Shown here one piece after another: positions 1 through 7,795 of a stretch of DNA of 22,769 nucleotides (position 1 is its first letter; each line of letters begins with the position of its first letter). The stretch is from the IMG/VR virus record IMGVR_UViG_3300034117_002157, positions 1-22,769 of that record; one strand, given 5' to 3'. Both the position numbers and the translations under genes were made by a program. Source of the DNA: a virus. The notes below the pieces were generated by a model, which worked only from the letters and a program-made list of their open reading frames with translations, ran no database searches and was not told the DNA's origin.

Positions 1-1
1 T

Positions 2-334
2 ACACTAGGTGAGCTTGCAGACAGGGTGTTTGATGCAATCCGCCGCTACGCCATGAAGCCCGGCGACTTGGCCGAAAAGGCGATGAAAATTAAAAAATCG
101 GCGCTGGTCGATGTTGCGCCATACGTCCACGGCAAGCAACCGATCGTGGTCGATATCAACAAGAAACCTGACGTCATCCTCAATATAGCCGGATTGACTA
201 ACCCCGCCGCGCTGGCGGCGATGGCGGACGACACAGAATTGACGATGGAGCAGCTGCAAAACATGCAGTTTTTGCCGTCGCATGGTGGGCCGGTGCAGGA
301 TGCTGATTATAGCGAGATAGCCGATGAAGGTTAA
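2..334 (+). CDS. terS: Probable terminase small subunit, C-terminal part (5' end outside window)
   Basis: The reading frame is open from the first base of the window, so the gene very likely begins upstream; a GTG at 26 is possible but has no clear ribosome binding site. The visible 110 residues contain a helical stretch followed by APYVHGKQP, which resembles the 'APY.HP' segment near the C-terminus of many phage small terminase subunits, then an acidic, helix-forming tail. Small terminase recognises the phage genome for packaging and hands it to the large subunit. The position directly before the large terminase, with an 11-nt overlap, supports the call. The DNA-binding N-terminal domain is not in the window, so this rests on context and weak motif resemblance. 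Confidence 0.6.
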   Translation, partial: TLGELADRVFDAIRRYAMKPGDLAEKAMKIKKSALVDVAPYVHGKQPIVVDINKKPDVILNIAGLTNPAALAAMADDTELTMEQLQNMQFLPSHGGPVQDADYSEIADEG

Positions 335-2141
335 GCCCTTCATCGACAATGCGCTGCACGCGCTTATGGCGGCCAGCCTGATAACTGGGCCGATACTCGA
401 TCAATGTGCAGAGGCAATAATCGAAGCCCGCCCGCTGCGCGATATGTCGAGCAATACGGTCGAGCAAGCGCGGCAAATTCAAGAAGCTGACCGGATTATT
501 GAGCGGCTATCGCAAATCGACATTGCCGATATCGAGCCGGATGCCAAAGGCCGCTATGGCGAATTGCTGGCCGCCAGCAAGGGCCTGACAATGAATTGGG
601 TGGGGCCGGTTGCGCATGCGTTCCGGTCGGACAAGGCGGCGGTATCAACGATTATGGGGCCTTATGGCTCCGCCAAAACGACGACCTGTTTCCAAAAAAT
701 CATCAATTCGCTGATTTGGCAACCGCCCGGCCCGGACGGGGTGCGGCGTGCGCGCTGGTGTGTGGTGCGCGATACCTATGGTCATTTGCAATCCAACGTC
801 ATGGCCGATTGGTTTATGTGGTTTCCCAAGACCAAGGAAAATTACAACCAGACGACCAATACCCACAAATTGTCATTCGCCATTCCGCAAGCCAATGGCG
901 ATATCATGCGGCTTGAGCTGGAAATACTTTTCCGCGCGGTCGATAATCAATCCGCCGAAGAATTGTTTAAGGGTATGGCGCTTACTGGCCTGTGGTTGAA
1001 CGAAATGGACACCTTGCACATCGACGTGTTCAAATATGGCTTCCCCCGCGTCGGTCGATATCGCGCGCCGGGCACACGGCTTGGGGGCTGGTCCGGCATG
1101 ATCGGCGACATGAACGCCCCTGCCGAAGATAACTGGACGTATGACTTTAACGTCAACAAGAATATCGGTTTGTCGCCCGAACAAATGGACGCCTACCGCG
1201 CAAGTTTCGGCGACAATTTCCGTGTGACGTTCCATGTGCAGCCAGGTGGATTATCTGCCGGTGCCGAAAATATCGGCAATTTGCCGGTCGGATATTATGA
1301 GCGCATCCAGATCGGTATGACCGAAGGCGACAAGCGCCGGTTTATCCATAACAAATTCGGCGCGGTGCGCGACGGAAGCCCGGTCTATGCCGGTTACAAC
1401 GATAGCCGTCATTGCATCGCCGACATGGCGGTCGATCGCCGTTTGCCGATCTATATCGGACTTGATGGTGGCAGCACGCCCGCCGCCCTTTTCGCGCAAA
1501 AAACTGCGAAGGGACAGATCCGTGTCGTCGATGAAGTGGTGATTTTCAAAGCCGGTAAAGACGATGTGCTCGATAAATTGGGTGGCAAGGAATTTGGCCA
1601 AGAGTGCGGCGAATATTGGAACGATAATTTTGCCGGTTGTAAGCTGGGTGAATTGGGCTGGGCCGACCCTTCATGCTGGTATGGTGACAGCGAAAAAAAT
1701 CAGGAAGATCGCGCATTCATCCATAAGTTCGTCGCCGGATTCAACGAAACTGCGATTGGCGTTAAGCTGAAAATGAAGCCAGCGCCGGTTAAGCAAAACC
1801 TGATTGGACCGCGTATTGAGGCGGTAGCTGAAAAGCTGAAAGGCGATGCAGAGCCGGGATATGTGATTTCGGACAAGTGCCGCAAGCTACGTGAAGGCTT
1901 TAACCGCGGCTATGTCATGGTGCGCACGCAATTCAGCACCGGCGGTGGTCGCTGGAAAGATCAGCCGGTCAAAAACGATTGGAGTCACATTCACGACGCG
2001 AACCAATATCTCGTGCTTGGCCTGACCAAGTTCGAGGGTTGGGAAGATGCCCAAGCGGGGCAGGCAGAGCGCGAACGTGCGCGGTCGCGGTCGCGCGTCA
2101 AGGTCAATTACGGTTCGGGTCCATTTGCACATCAGGGGTAA
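324..2141 (+). CDS. terL: Terminase large subunit (packaging ATPase and nuclease)
   Basis: This 605-residue protein matches the size of T7 gp19 (586). It is the motor that pumps DNA into the procapsid through the portal and cuts the concatemer. The ATPase domain shows a Walker A motif GPYGSAKT at residues 112-119 and a Walker B region TGLWLNEMD at about 221-229, where E227 is the likely catalytic glutamate. The nuclease domain begins near IYIGLDGG with D381 as a likely metal ligand; further acidic candidates are the DPS at about 448-450, D455 and D558 in the HDANQY motif near the end. The C-terminus is Arg/Lys-rich, as expected for portal docking. The ATG at 324 overlaps the previous gene by 11 nt, suggesting coupled translation. 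The family is certain; the exact metal ligands are inferred. Confidence 0.95.
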   Translation: MKVKPFIDNALHALMAASLITGPILDQCAEAIIEARPLRDMSSNTVEQARQIQEADRIIERLSQIDIADIEPDAKGRYGELLAASKGLTMNWVGPVAHAFRSDKAAVSTIMGPYGSAKTTTCFQKIINSLIWQPPGPDGVRRARWCVVRDTYGHLQSNVMADWFMWFPKTKENYNQTTNTHKLSFAIPQANGDIMRLELEILFRAVDNQSAEELFKGMALTGLWLNEMDTLHIDVFKYGFPRVGRYRAPGTRLGGWSGMIGDMNAPAEDNWTYDFNVNKNIGLSPEQMDAYRASFGDNFRVTFHVQPGGLSAGAENIGNLPVGYYERIQIGMTEGDKRRFIHNKFGAVRDGSPVYAGYNDSRHCIADMAVDRRLPIYIGLDGGSTPAALFAQKTAKGQIRVVDEVVIFKAGKDDVLDKLGGKEFGQECGEYWNDNFAGCKLGELGWADPSCWYGDSEKNQEDRAFIHKFVAGFNETAIGVKLKMKPAPVKQNLIGPRIEAVAEKLKGDAEPGYVISDKCRKLREGFNRGYVMVRTQFSTGGGRWKDQPVKNDWSHIHDANQYLVLGLTKFEGWEDAQAGQAERERARSRSRVKVNYGSGPFAHQG

Positions 2142-2146
2142 GCATT

Positions 2147-2374
2147 ATGTCGAAAGCGTTGCCATTTCTTTCACCAGTTCTGGCCCTTGCGGGGGCTTTC
2201 AAGAAAAAGCCCGCCGCACAAAAGCCGGTTTACGCGCAACCAACAGCTACGCCGCGCAGCAACAGCGTGGTCGCTAATGCCTTGGCAGGCCGACGTGGCA
2301 CAATCGAAAACCAGCGCACAGGCGCGGGCGGGGTGGAGTCATCCACCGGCAAAAAGACCGCATTGGGCGGATAA
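2147..2374 (+). CDS. Small basic phage protein of unknown function (75 aa)
   Basis: The ATG at 2147 lies 5 nt after the terminase stop and 8 nt after an AGGGG sequence (2134-2138), so it is preferred over the longer in-frame extension that runs back into terL. The protein starts with a short hydrophobic stretch (about residues 5-18: LPFLSPVLALAGAF), followed by a Lys/Pro/Ala-rich, probably disordered middle. It ends in a Gly/Ser/Thr-rich tail, TGKKTALGG. Small disordered proteins with a similar 'basic plus TxLGG-like tail' layout occur near the portal in T7-like phages (for example gp6.7 and gp7.3, virion proteins of T7). The resemblance is in composition and position only, so no function is assigned. 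It could be a minor head or adsorption-related virion protein. Confidence 0.7.
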   Translation: MSKALPFLSPVLALAGAFKKKPAAQKPVYAQPTATPRSNSVVANALAGRRGTIENQRTGAGGVESSTGKKTALGG

Positions 2375-2376
2375 TC

Positions 2377-2381
2377 AGGAG
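2377..2381 (+). promoter_or_regulatory. Ribosome binding site that decides the start of the 255-aa gene
   Basis: AGGAG lies 8 nt before the ATG at 2390. It overlaps an in-frame GTG at 2381, which therefore cannot use it. This favours ATG 2390 over the longer GTG start. Confidence 0.7.
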
Positions 2382-2389
2382 TGAGTGAT

Positions 2390-3157
2390 ATGAGTAAAGC
2401 TAAAGTTGAGGGCGCTGCTGTCGCCGAAACACAGGATGCCATCGTGGCGGTCGAAAAACAGGCTGGCGTTGATCCAGCAAGCATCCAGCAAGAAAACGCC
2501 GCCGAAATTGAAAATGCTTTGCAAGCTGACGTAGCGGCGGCACCGGCAAAGGGTTCTGATGTCGATCTGCTCGAAGTACAGCGACAAGTTGCTGACTTCA
2601 CAGAGTCTTTAATCCCGCTTGCAAGATATCTACGGGATGAGGCGTTCTTGCCACCCGCAGATGAGGCAATTCCCGTCGCTATGATCGCCGATGCCGCGTT
2701 GCGGGCTTTGCAAGAAGCAAAAGCCGTTGAAGTCGAATTGCATAGCCAGATCGAGGCGCTCACGCCCGATCCATCGCAACTGAAAATCAAAAAAACAAAG
2801 CAGATATCGGTTGCCAGCAAGGTCGATGATGAAGAATTCGAACGTGCAACGACGGTCGTTTTTGGAGACAGCAACGGCAATCTGATCACCGATTTGCCAC
2901 CATTGTCGTTTTCGTCGGACAAGTTCAGCGGTGCCGCGAACGGTCGCACGTTGAATGCCGAAATCGAATTCCCCGTACATGCGCCGGCACGTAGCGTCGC
3001 GGCGGCGTTCTTGGTGGATGCCAAGGGCAAAGCGCTGTCGGTGTGCGAATTTGTATCGCCTTTGTCGGTATCGGGCGGTGGCAGTGCGCGGATCAACAGC
3101 GGTTCGTTGCTGTTCCGGGCGCCTAAAAAGTCAGAAGCGGAAACCGGCGCAGCCTAA
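2390..3157 (+). CDS. Unrecognised phage head-region protein (255 aa)
   Basis: I do not recognise this gene. The N-terminal two thirds are Ala/Glu/Gln-rich and strongly helical, with likely coiled-coil character up to about residue 130, followed by a short Lys-rich linker. The last 90 residues change to alternating hydrophobic strands with Gly/Ser turns, including AAAFLVDAKGKAL and INSGSLLFRA. That pattern resembles small beta-sandwich domains seen in phage decoration or tail-attachment proteins ('...LvDa.GkaL....l..p..V..G...i..G.L.f'). The gene lies between the terminase and the portal, so a virion or assembly role is likely. A helical stalk joined to a beta domain would suit a head fibre or accessory head protein, but that is inference. 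The start is ATG 2390 with AGGAG at 8 nt. Confidence 0.75.
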   Translation: MSKAKVEGAAVAETQDAIVAVEKQAGVDPASIQQENAAEIENALQADVAAAPAKGSDVDLLEVQRQVADFTESLIPLARYLRDEAFLPPADEAIPVAMIADAALRALQEAKAVEVELHSQIEALTPDPSQLKIKKTKQISVASKVDDEEFERATTVVFGDSNGNLITDLPPLSFSSDKFSGAANGRTLNAEIEFPVHAPARSVAAAFLVDAKGKALSVCEFVSPLSVSGGGSARINSGSLLFRAPKKSEAETGAA

Positions 3158-3190
3158 AGGCAGCAATATCATCACAGCAGGAGCGGTAAC

Positions 3191-4855
3191 ATGATCGATA
3201 TCAAACAGGCGAAATCAGCGCAAAGCCGGATGGAGAGCAACCGGTCGAATGTCGATGCCCGTCGTTCTGAAATCGCGCCGCTCCTGCTCGATGAAGAAGG
3301 CCATTTCCCGACAATGAGCCGGATGGAAGGCCAATATTCCAACAATCGCCGTTTCGATAGCTATCCGGCTTTGGCGTTGCTGGATGGCGTTGCGGGTTTT
3401 GAGGATTTTGTCATGCCCAAGGGGCAGCGTTGGCAAAAATTTAGAGTTCCGGATGAAGCGGTTAATAATCGTCGTGCGAACCGCGTGTGGCTGGAAGCGA
3501 TGGAAGGGCGGTTATTTGCGCTGCGCAACGATCCCGAAAGCGGCTTTGTCTGGAACATGCACCAATCTGCGTGCAGCCTTTTTGCCTTTGCGATGCAATC
3601 GATGTGGCCTGACCTTCGCCGTGACCAGCGCGGGCGGGCTGTTGGCCTGACCTATGAGGCAGAGCATATTGACGGGATTTATCTGGAGCTCGACGGCGCG
3701 GGACGCCCATATCGGATTCATCGCAAGATCATTTTGTCGGCGCAGCAGGCGATGGACAAGTGGAAAGACAAGTCCCCCAAGGAAGTTGTCGACGCCATGA
3801 CGGGCCTAAACAAGAATCCTGACCGCGATTTTACTTTTGTTCATTGCATCGAAAAAAACAGCCGATTGCTGACAGGCAGGCTTGATGCAGCAGGTATGCC
3901 ATGGCTGGGCGGATATTATCTTGAAGGCGGGGATGATAATATGTTTGCGACGGGTGGATATGAAACCCTACCGCGCATTGTCAGTTCGTTTGATCGCGGG
4001 CTTAACCAGCATTATGGCAAATGCCCGGCAATGTTCGTGTTGCCGGAAATTCGCGCGTGCCAGGTCATGAAACAAGACCGCGTTTTGGCGGTCGAGCAAA
4101 AAACCAAGCCGCGAATCATTGCAATGGACGATGCGCTTGATCGCGGTATCATGAACCTTGGCCCTTATGGTGTCACCTATGGCGGGCTGGACGAGCGCGG
4201 CAACCCCACGATGCAGCCATGGCTTGAAGGCGCAGACTTAACCGAAGCCGCCGCGCTGCACCAAGAAGAACGCGAGATGATTGATCGCGCATTTTACCGC
4301 GACCTTTTCCAGATCAACAAGGAGTATAAGACCCATATCACCGCAACGCGGACGATGGAGGAAATTGCCGAAAAGGGCATATTCCTCGGCCCGTTGGCGC
4401 GGCAGGAAGATGAATGGCTGTCGCGCATGTTGCCGCGCGAATTATGGTTGATGGAGCAATTGGGGTTGATGGACGACATGCCGCCAGAGCTGCGCGAGTA
4501 TTTTGCGCAGGAAGGTGGCATTGACGTCATGTACGACAATAATCTGAGCCGGATGCAGGAAGCGTCCGGCGCGGTTGGATTGTTGCGCACCGCCGAAATG
4601 GTAACGTCGCTTGGTTCCATTGATGCCGAATATGTCGAGGCATACAAGCGCGCCTATGACCCGAACATAATTGTCGGTTGGCTGGGCCGCAACAACGGCA
4701 TTCCAGCGATGTTAGAACGCAGCGACGACGACAAAGAAGCGTTCGACAATGACAAGGCGATGGCCGCGCAAATGCAGGAAGCATTGGCAGCCGCACCGGT
4801 GATCGCCGACGCGGCGAAGAATTTTGCGCAAGCGGAGTCAATCAGTGTCGCATGA
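3191..4855 (+). CDS. Portal protein (T7-type head-to-tail connector)
   Basis: At 554 residues this is close to T7 gp8 (536). The sequence follows the Head-tail_con family layout. An N-terminal helical region is followed by a segment running from SYPALALLDGVAGFEDFVMP, which covers the usual 'l.a.l...l.pp...wf.l' region, and then by VWNMHQSACSLFAFAM. Near the end are the long clip and crown helices (ATRTMEEIAEKG; LPRELWLMEQLGLM). Twelve copies form the ring at the unique vertex through which DNA enters and leaves, and to which the gp11-like adaptor binds. The start at ATG 3191 is supported by AGGAG at 3179-3183. The 3' end overlaps the next gene by 11 nt. Family assignment is strong from sequence pattern, length and neighbours. 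Confidence 0.93.
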   Translation: MIDIKQAKSAQSRMESNRSNVDARRSEIAPLLLDEEGHFPTMSRMEGQYSNNRRFDSYPALALLDGVAGFEDFVMPKGQRWQKFRVPDEAVNNRRANRVWLEAMEGRLFALRNDPESGFVWNMHQSACSLFAFAMQSMWPDLRRDQRGRAVGLTYEAEHIDGIYLELDGAGRPYRIHRKIILSAQQAMDKWKDKSPKEVVDAMTGLNKNPDRDFTFVHCIEKNSRLLTGRLDAAGMPWLGGYYLEGGDDNMFATGGYETLPRIVSSFDRGLNQHYGKCPAMFVLPEIRACQVMKQDRVLAVEQKTKPRIIAMDDALDRGIMNLGPYGVTYGGLDERGNPTMQPWLEGADLTEAAALHQEEREMIDRAFYRDLFQINKEYKTHITATRTMEEIAEKGIFLGPLARQEDEWLSRMLPRELWLMEQLGLMDDMPPELREYFAQEGGIDVMYDNNLSRMQEASGAVGLLRTAEMVTSLGSIDAEYVEAYKRAYDPNIIVGWLGRNNGIPAMLERSDDDKEAFDNDKAMAAQMQEALAAAPVIADAAKNFAQAESISVA

Positions 4856-5179
4856 TGCCGGTTTTTTTGCCGATGCGCACCGCCCGCGCGCAAAAACCTC
4901 GCCGGGCGAATTGCTGCGCGCCAAGGAAACGCGGCGGATATATGCCGCCTATCAGTCGATATTTGGCTTAGTCGATGGCAAGCTGTCCGATGATGGCCAG
5001 ATCGTATTAACCGACCTGATAACAGCAGCAAATTTGGGAGAAATGAGCGGCGCGCTTTCGGATAGCGAGCTGCGCGAATGGTATGGTCGTCGCAAAATTC
5101 TTTTGCACATCATTAACCGTCTGGACCGCGACGGCACCAAGGCCGGTCAACTTACGCAACAAATCAGGGAGTCCCTAAC

Positions 5180-5183
<4 letters not shown>
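4845..5183 (+). CDS. Bbp19-like small phage protein (112 aa)
   Basis: The best start is GTG 4845, 7 nt after GGAG (4834-4837). An upstream TTG at 4824 lies inside the portal gene and lacks a ribosome binding site. The core reads YAAYQSIFGLVDGKLSDDGQ followed by VLTDLITAANLGEM, and later YGRRKILLHIINRL. This matches the pattern of the Bbp19 family of Bordetella phage BPP-1, where a 'F.t.eG..vL.dL' block is followed by 'eGrR.vvlhI...L'. Members are short helical proteins coded next to the portal or scaffold; their function is not established. It overlaps the portal gene by 11 nt and the scaffold gene by 4 nt (ATGA), so all three are probably co-translated. The family call is from recognised motif spacing rather than a search. 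Confidence 0.7.
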
Positions 5184-6022
<839 letters not shown>

Positions 6023-6254
6023 TTTTGGCTTGACGTCAGTATGTCATTTGGTAACTAAGGCAAAGGAGGGGCGGTTTTTAGCGCACGCGCCATACAGCCC
6101 GCCCTTCAACACTCCGGCCTACCCGCATATAGCGGCCCCGGTGCAAGGCGAAAGCAGCCACGCCCAGGTGGAGCGCATCCTCCGAGATCGGCCCGTCATC
6201 CGACGCCTACCCGGTCGAAATCCCGTTTGATTTTGACCTATAGGAGACAGGGCC
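6023..6254 (+). promoter_or_regulatory. 232-nt untranslated leader of the major capsid gene
   Basis: No convincing gene lies here; the one open frame starts inside the scaffold gene and has no usable ribosome binding site. A TTGACG at 6030-6035 shares the octamer GCTTGACG with the good promoter at 19129, but no clear -10 follows at 16-18 nt, so it is only a weak promoter candidate. Several short inverted repeats follow: 6066-6074 with 6099-6107; CCGC/GCGG around ATATA at 6123-6135 inside CCGG/CCGG at 6114-6141; GGCG/CGCC at 6147-6164; GGAG/CTCC at 6170-6183; CGAC/GTCG at 6201-6217. The capsid gene's own AGGAG is at 6242-6246. Other gaps in this gene cluster are far shorter, so a regulatory or stabilising leader is plausible. 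Confidence 0.5.
6062..6107 (+). promoter_or_regulatory. Orphan perfect Shine-Dalgarno inside a hairpin
   Basis: AAAGGAGG at 6062-6069 is a near-perfect match to the 16S rRNA tail, yet no ATG, GTG or TTG follows within 15 nt. Bases 6066-6074 can pair with 6099-6107 (9 bp, one G-U), partly masking it. It could be a ribosome standby site or simply chance. Confidence 0.35.
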
Positions 6255-7166
6255 ATGCCCGAGAATTATGCCGATACACATCGCAATGTAACTTTTAACA
6301 ACAACGTCACCGCCACGCTCCGTCAGGAACCTGGCATTCTGTATCCGCTTTGCGGCAGTTCCGCCAGCTACAGCGGCAGCAAGGCCGCACGGATCGAAAA
6401 CCGTTTTGGTCGTTTGAAAATGCAGACCAAGGCCGAGCGCAACGGCGATACCAACAATGTCGATTTGAATAGCGTTGCGCGTCACATCAAGGTCGGACCA
6501 AGCGCCGATGTCGCGCCGTTAATTGATCGCGACGACCAAGGCACAACCGAAGTCGAATTGACAAGCCCAGCAGTTACCGAAACCGCCGACGCAGCACGAA
6601 CCTATCACGATGATATGTTCGGCATTGGTTATTTCGGAGATGCTTGGGAAGGTGAAACCGGCAGCACGGCGATTCCGTTCAAGGCCGCCAATATCCTCCC
6701 CCACGGCGGCACGGGTGTTACGAAGGCAAAGCTGATCGAAATGCGTGAATTGGTGCGCAAGCGGAACAACAAGACGATGCGCGAAAAGCCCGTCATGTTC
6801 CTGTTCCCGGAGGATGAAAGCCAGTTGCTGAGTATCAGCGAATATGCCGATATCGACACCAATAATTTCAAGCCGCTGGTCGAAGGCGAAATCATGCCGT
6901 GGCTTGGCTTCCGCTTTGTCTGCATCAATCCGGATGCGGAATCGTTGCCAACGTCGTTCAGCAACTATTTTGCCGATAGCGGTGCAACCCGCCGTCTCCC
7001 GGTCTTCATGCCAAGCGGTATGCACCGGGGCATCTGGACCGAGTTTTGGGGCAAAATTTCGGAACGCAACGACAAGAAGCACAGCGAGCAGATTTACGGC
7101 GAAGCTCGCAGCGCCTGCGTCCGCACCGACGAGGACAAATGCTTTCTGTTCCTCAGCCAAGGATAA
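6255..7166 (+). CDS. Major capsid protein (HK97-fold family of BPP-1-type podophages)
   Basis: This 303-residue protein forms the icosahedral shell. The block VTKAKLIEMRELVRKRNN followed by MFLFPEDESQLLSISEYADID, then LVEGEIMPWLGFRFV, is the characteristic central and spine-helix region of the phage capsid family that includes the Bbp17-type coat of phage BPP-1. The C-terminal part (FWGKISERNDKKHSEQIYGEARSA, given here in pieces: FWGKISERNDKK, then HSEQIYGEA) also fits. It is shorter than T7 gp10A (345) and shows no N-terminal delta domain. The ATG at 6255 has AGGAG at 6242-6246. The gene stands apart from the scaffold behind a long leader and is followed by strong stem-loops, consistent with very high expression. 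Position after the scaffold and before a cement gene agrees. Confidence 0.9.
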   Translation: MPENYADTHRNVTFNNNVTATLRQEPGILYPLCGSSASYSGSKAARIENRFGRLKMQTKAERNGDTNNVDLNSVARHIKVGPSADVAPLIDRDDQGTTEVELTSPAVTETADAARTYHDDMFGIGYFGDAWEGETGSTAIPFKAANILPHGGTGVTKAKLIEMRELVRKRNNKTMREKPVMFLFPEDESQLLSISEYADIDTNNFKPLVEGEIMPWLGFRFVCINPDAESLPTSFSNYFADSGATRRLPVFMPSGMHRGIWTEFWGKISERNDKKHSEQIYGEARSACVRTDEDKCFLFLSQG

Positions 7167-7171
7167 GGTGA

Positions 7172-7197
7172 ACCGGGCGGCAGAGCTGCCGCCCGGT
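7172..7197 (+). promoter_or_regulatory. Strong 12-bp stem-loop just after the capsid stop codon
   Basis: ACCGGGCGGCAG, two bases, then its exact complement CTGCCGCCCGGT. In RNA the top would open to about 10 bp with a 6-nt loop. No T-run follows, so it is not a classical intrinsic terminator. A pause, processing or mRNA 3'-end stability role is more likely. Confidence 0.6.
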
Positions 7198-7200
7198 CAA

Positions 7201-7227
7201 CTGACGTAGAGCGGCATCGTCAGCCGC
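7201..7227 (+). promoter_or_regulatory. Two overlapping, mutually exclusive small hairpins before the cement gene
   Basis: CTGACG (7201-7206) pairs with CGTCAG (7218-7223). Alternatively GCGGC (7211-7215) pairs with GCCGC (7223-7227). Both cannot form at once. They lie just upstream of the AAGGA (7236-7240) used by the cement gene. Confidence 0.35.
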
Positions 7228-7248
7228 AGAAGCAAAAGGACAAATCCA

Positions 7249-7665
7249 ATGACCACTCGTTACGGTACTCAATTCAGCGCCACCGACTCGCTTAAAAAAG
7301 CGAACGGTACATCGCACAATAGCCCAATCAAGGCATTCAAAAACCGTTTTGCACTCGGCGCCGAAGGCGGAACAGTCGGCCCATATTTGATCGCAAAAAT
7401 TGGCATTGGCCATGTGATCGACGAATTCCGGTTGGACACCGATGCCAACCTGTCGGGGATTAACTTCACGATCGGCACCATTGCTGCACCGGCCAAGTAT
7501 CGCGCCGCGACCGCAGGGCCAAACGCTGCCGTTGTCGTATTGCAGCCGTTGTTGGCGAACAACATCGAAGCGTCTGAAGTCGCGGAAGATATCTATCTGT
7601 TCCCCAGCGCCAACATGCCCAGTGCCGGAACATTGAAAACGACGGTTTTTACCGTCGCACGTTAA
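7249..7665 (+). CDS. Putative capsid cement/decoration protein
   Basis: The 138-residue product sits directly after the major capsid gene, where cement or decoration proteins are found in BPP-1-type and related podophages (Bbp16 in BPP-1). It is rich in beta-strand pattern: GPYLIAKIGIGHVIDEFRLD, then NFTIGTIAAPAKY, VVVLQPLL and TLKTTVFTVAR, with Gly/Ala turns and no membrane segment or enzyme motif. Such proteins bind the outside of the mature shell and stabilise it against internal DNA pressure. The ATG at 7249 has AAGGA 8 nt upstream. The gene is isolated on both sides by 80-130-nt gaps full of inverted repeats, suggesting separate control of its mRNA amount. The call is mainly positional; a minor head or tail-completion protein is the alternative. 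Confidence 0.6.
   Translation: MTTRYGTQFSATDSLKKANGTSHNSPIKAFKNRFALGAEGGTVGPYLIAKIGIGHVIDEFRLDTDANLSGINFTIGTIAAPAKYRAATAGPNAAVVVLQPLLANNIEASEVAEDIYLFPSANMPSAGTLKTTVFTVAR
7640..7657 (+). promoter_or_regulatory. 7-bp hairpin over the last codons of the cement gene
   Basis: CGACGGT, loop TTTT, then ACCGTCG: a perfect stem ending six bases before the TAA stop at 7663. It is the first of a row of stems running to 7766. Confidence 0.45.
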
Positions 7666-7672
7666 AAAGTTT

Positions 7673-7698
7673 ACCGGCCAGCTTTTGAGTTGGCCGGT
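7673..7698 (+). promoter_or_regulatory. 10-bp stem-loop after the cement gene
   Basis: ACCGGCCAGC, loop TTTTGA, then GTTGGCCGGT; ten pairs with one G-U. It begins 7 nt after the stop codon. There is no T-run on the + strand. On the - strand the complement is followed by a TTTTT stretch, but no - strand gene is present to terminate. Confidence 0.55.
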
Positions 7699-7701
7699 GA
7701 A

Positions 7702-7766
7702 GCGGCGCGCCGGATGATCCGGTTTGGATCAACGCTCGGCGTAGGGGTGAAAGTCCGGCGCGTCGC
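7702..7766 (+). promoter_or_regulatory. Predicted three-way-junction RNA element before the gp11-like gene
   Basis: Bases 7702-7714 (GCGGCGCGCCGGA) pair with 7754-7766 (TCCGGCGCGTCGC) over 13 bp with one G-U. Inside are two further hairpins placed back to back: TGATCC/GGATCA (7715-7720 with 7726-7731) and ACGC/GCGT (7732-7735 with 7739-7742). The single-stranded joiner is AGGGGTGAAAG (7743-7753). A local alternative, CCGGA/TCCGG at 7710-7722, competes with the long stem. It ends 29 nt before the next start codon and its GGAG. It does not match any riboswitch or self-cleaving ribozyme core I know; in particular the hammerhead CUGANGA is absent. Function unknown; control of head-to-tail expression ratio or RNA processing is inference. 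Confidence 0.45.
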
Positions 7767-7795
7767 AATCTGTTTCCCTTTGGAGCAAAGCCACG

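Noticed and set aside
2230-3096. Long open frame (288 codons) on the - strand
   Set aside because: It is antisense to two well-supported + strand genes. The product is a Ser/Ala/Thr low-complexity protein, it has no ribosome binding site, and the frame is the mirror of codon bias in the + genes.
6030-6058. Full sigma70 promoter before the capsid leader
   Set aside because: TTGACG is good, but the sequence 16-18 nt downstream (TAACTA/AACTAA) matches the -10 consensus poorly; kept only as a weak possibility within the leader entry.
7673-7698. Intrinsic terminator
   Set aside because: The stem is good but no T-run follows on the + strand. A T-run on the - strand side would end a transcript for which there is no gene.
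7702-7766. Hammerhead or other known self-cleaving ribozyme at the three-way junction
   Set aside because: The shape and a GAAA stretch suggested it, but the CUGANGA core and a matching cleavage site are absent; no other ribozyme core was recognised.
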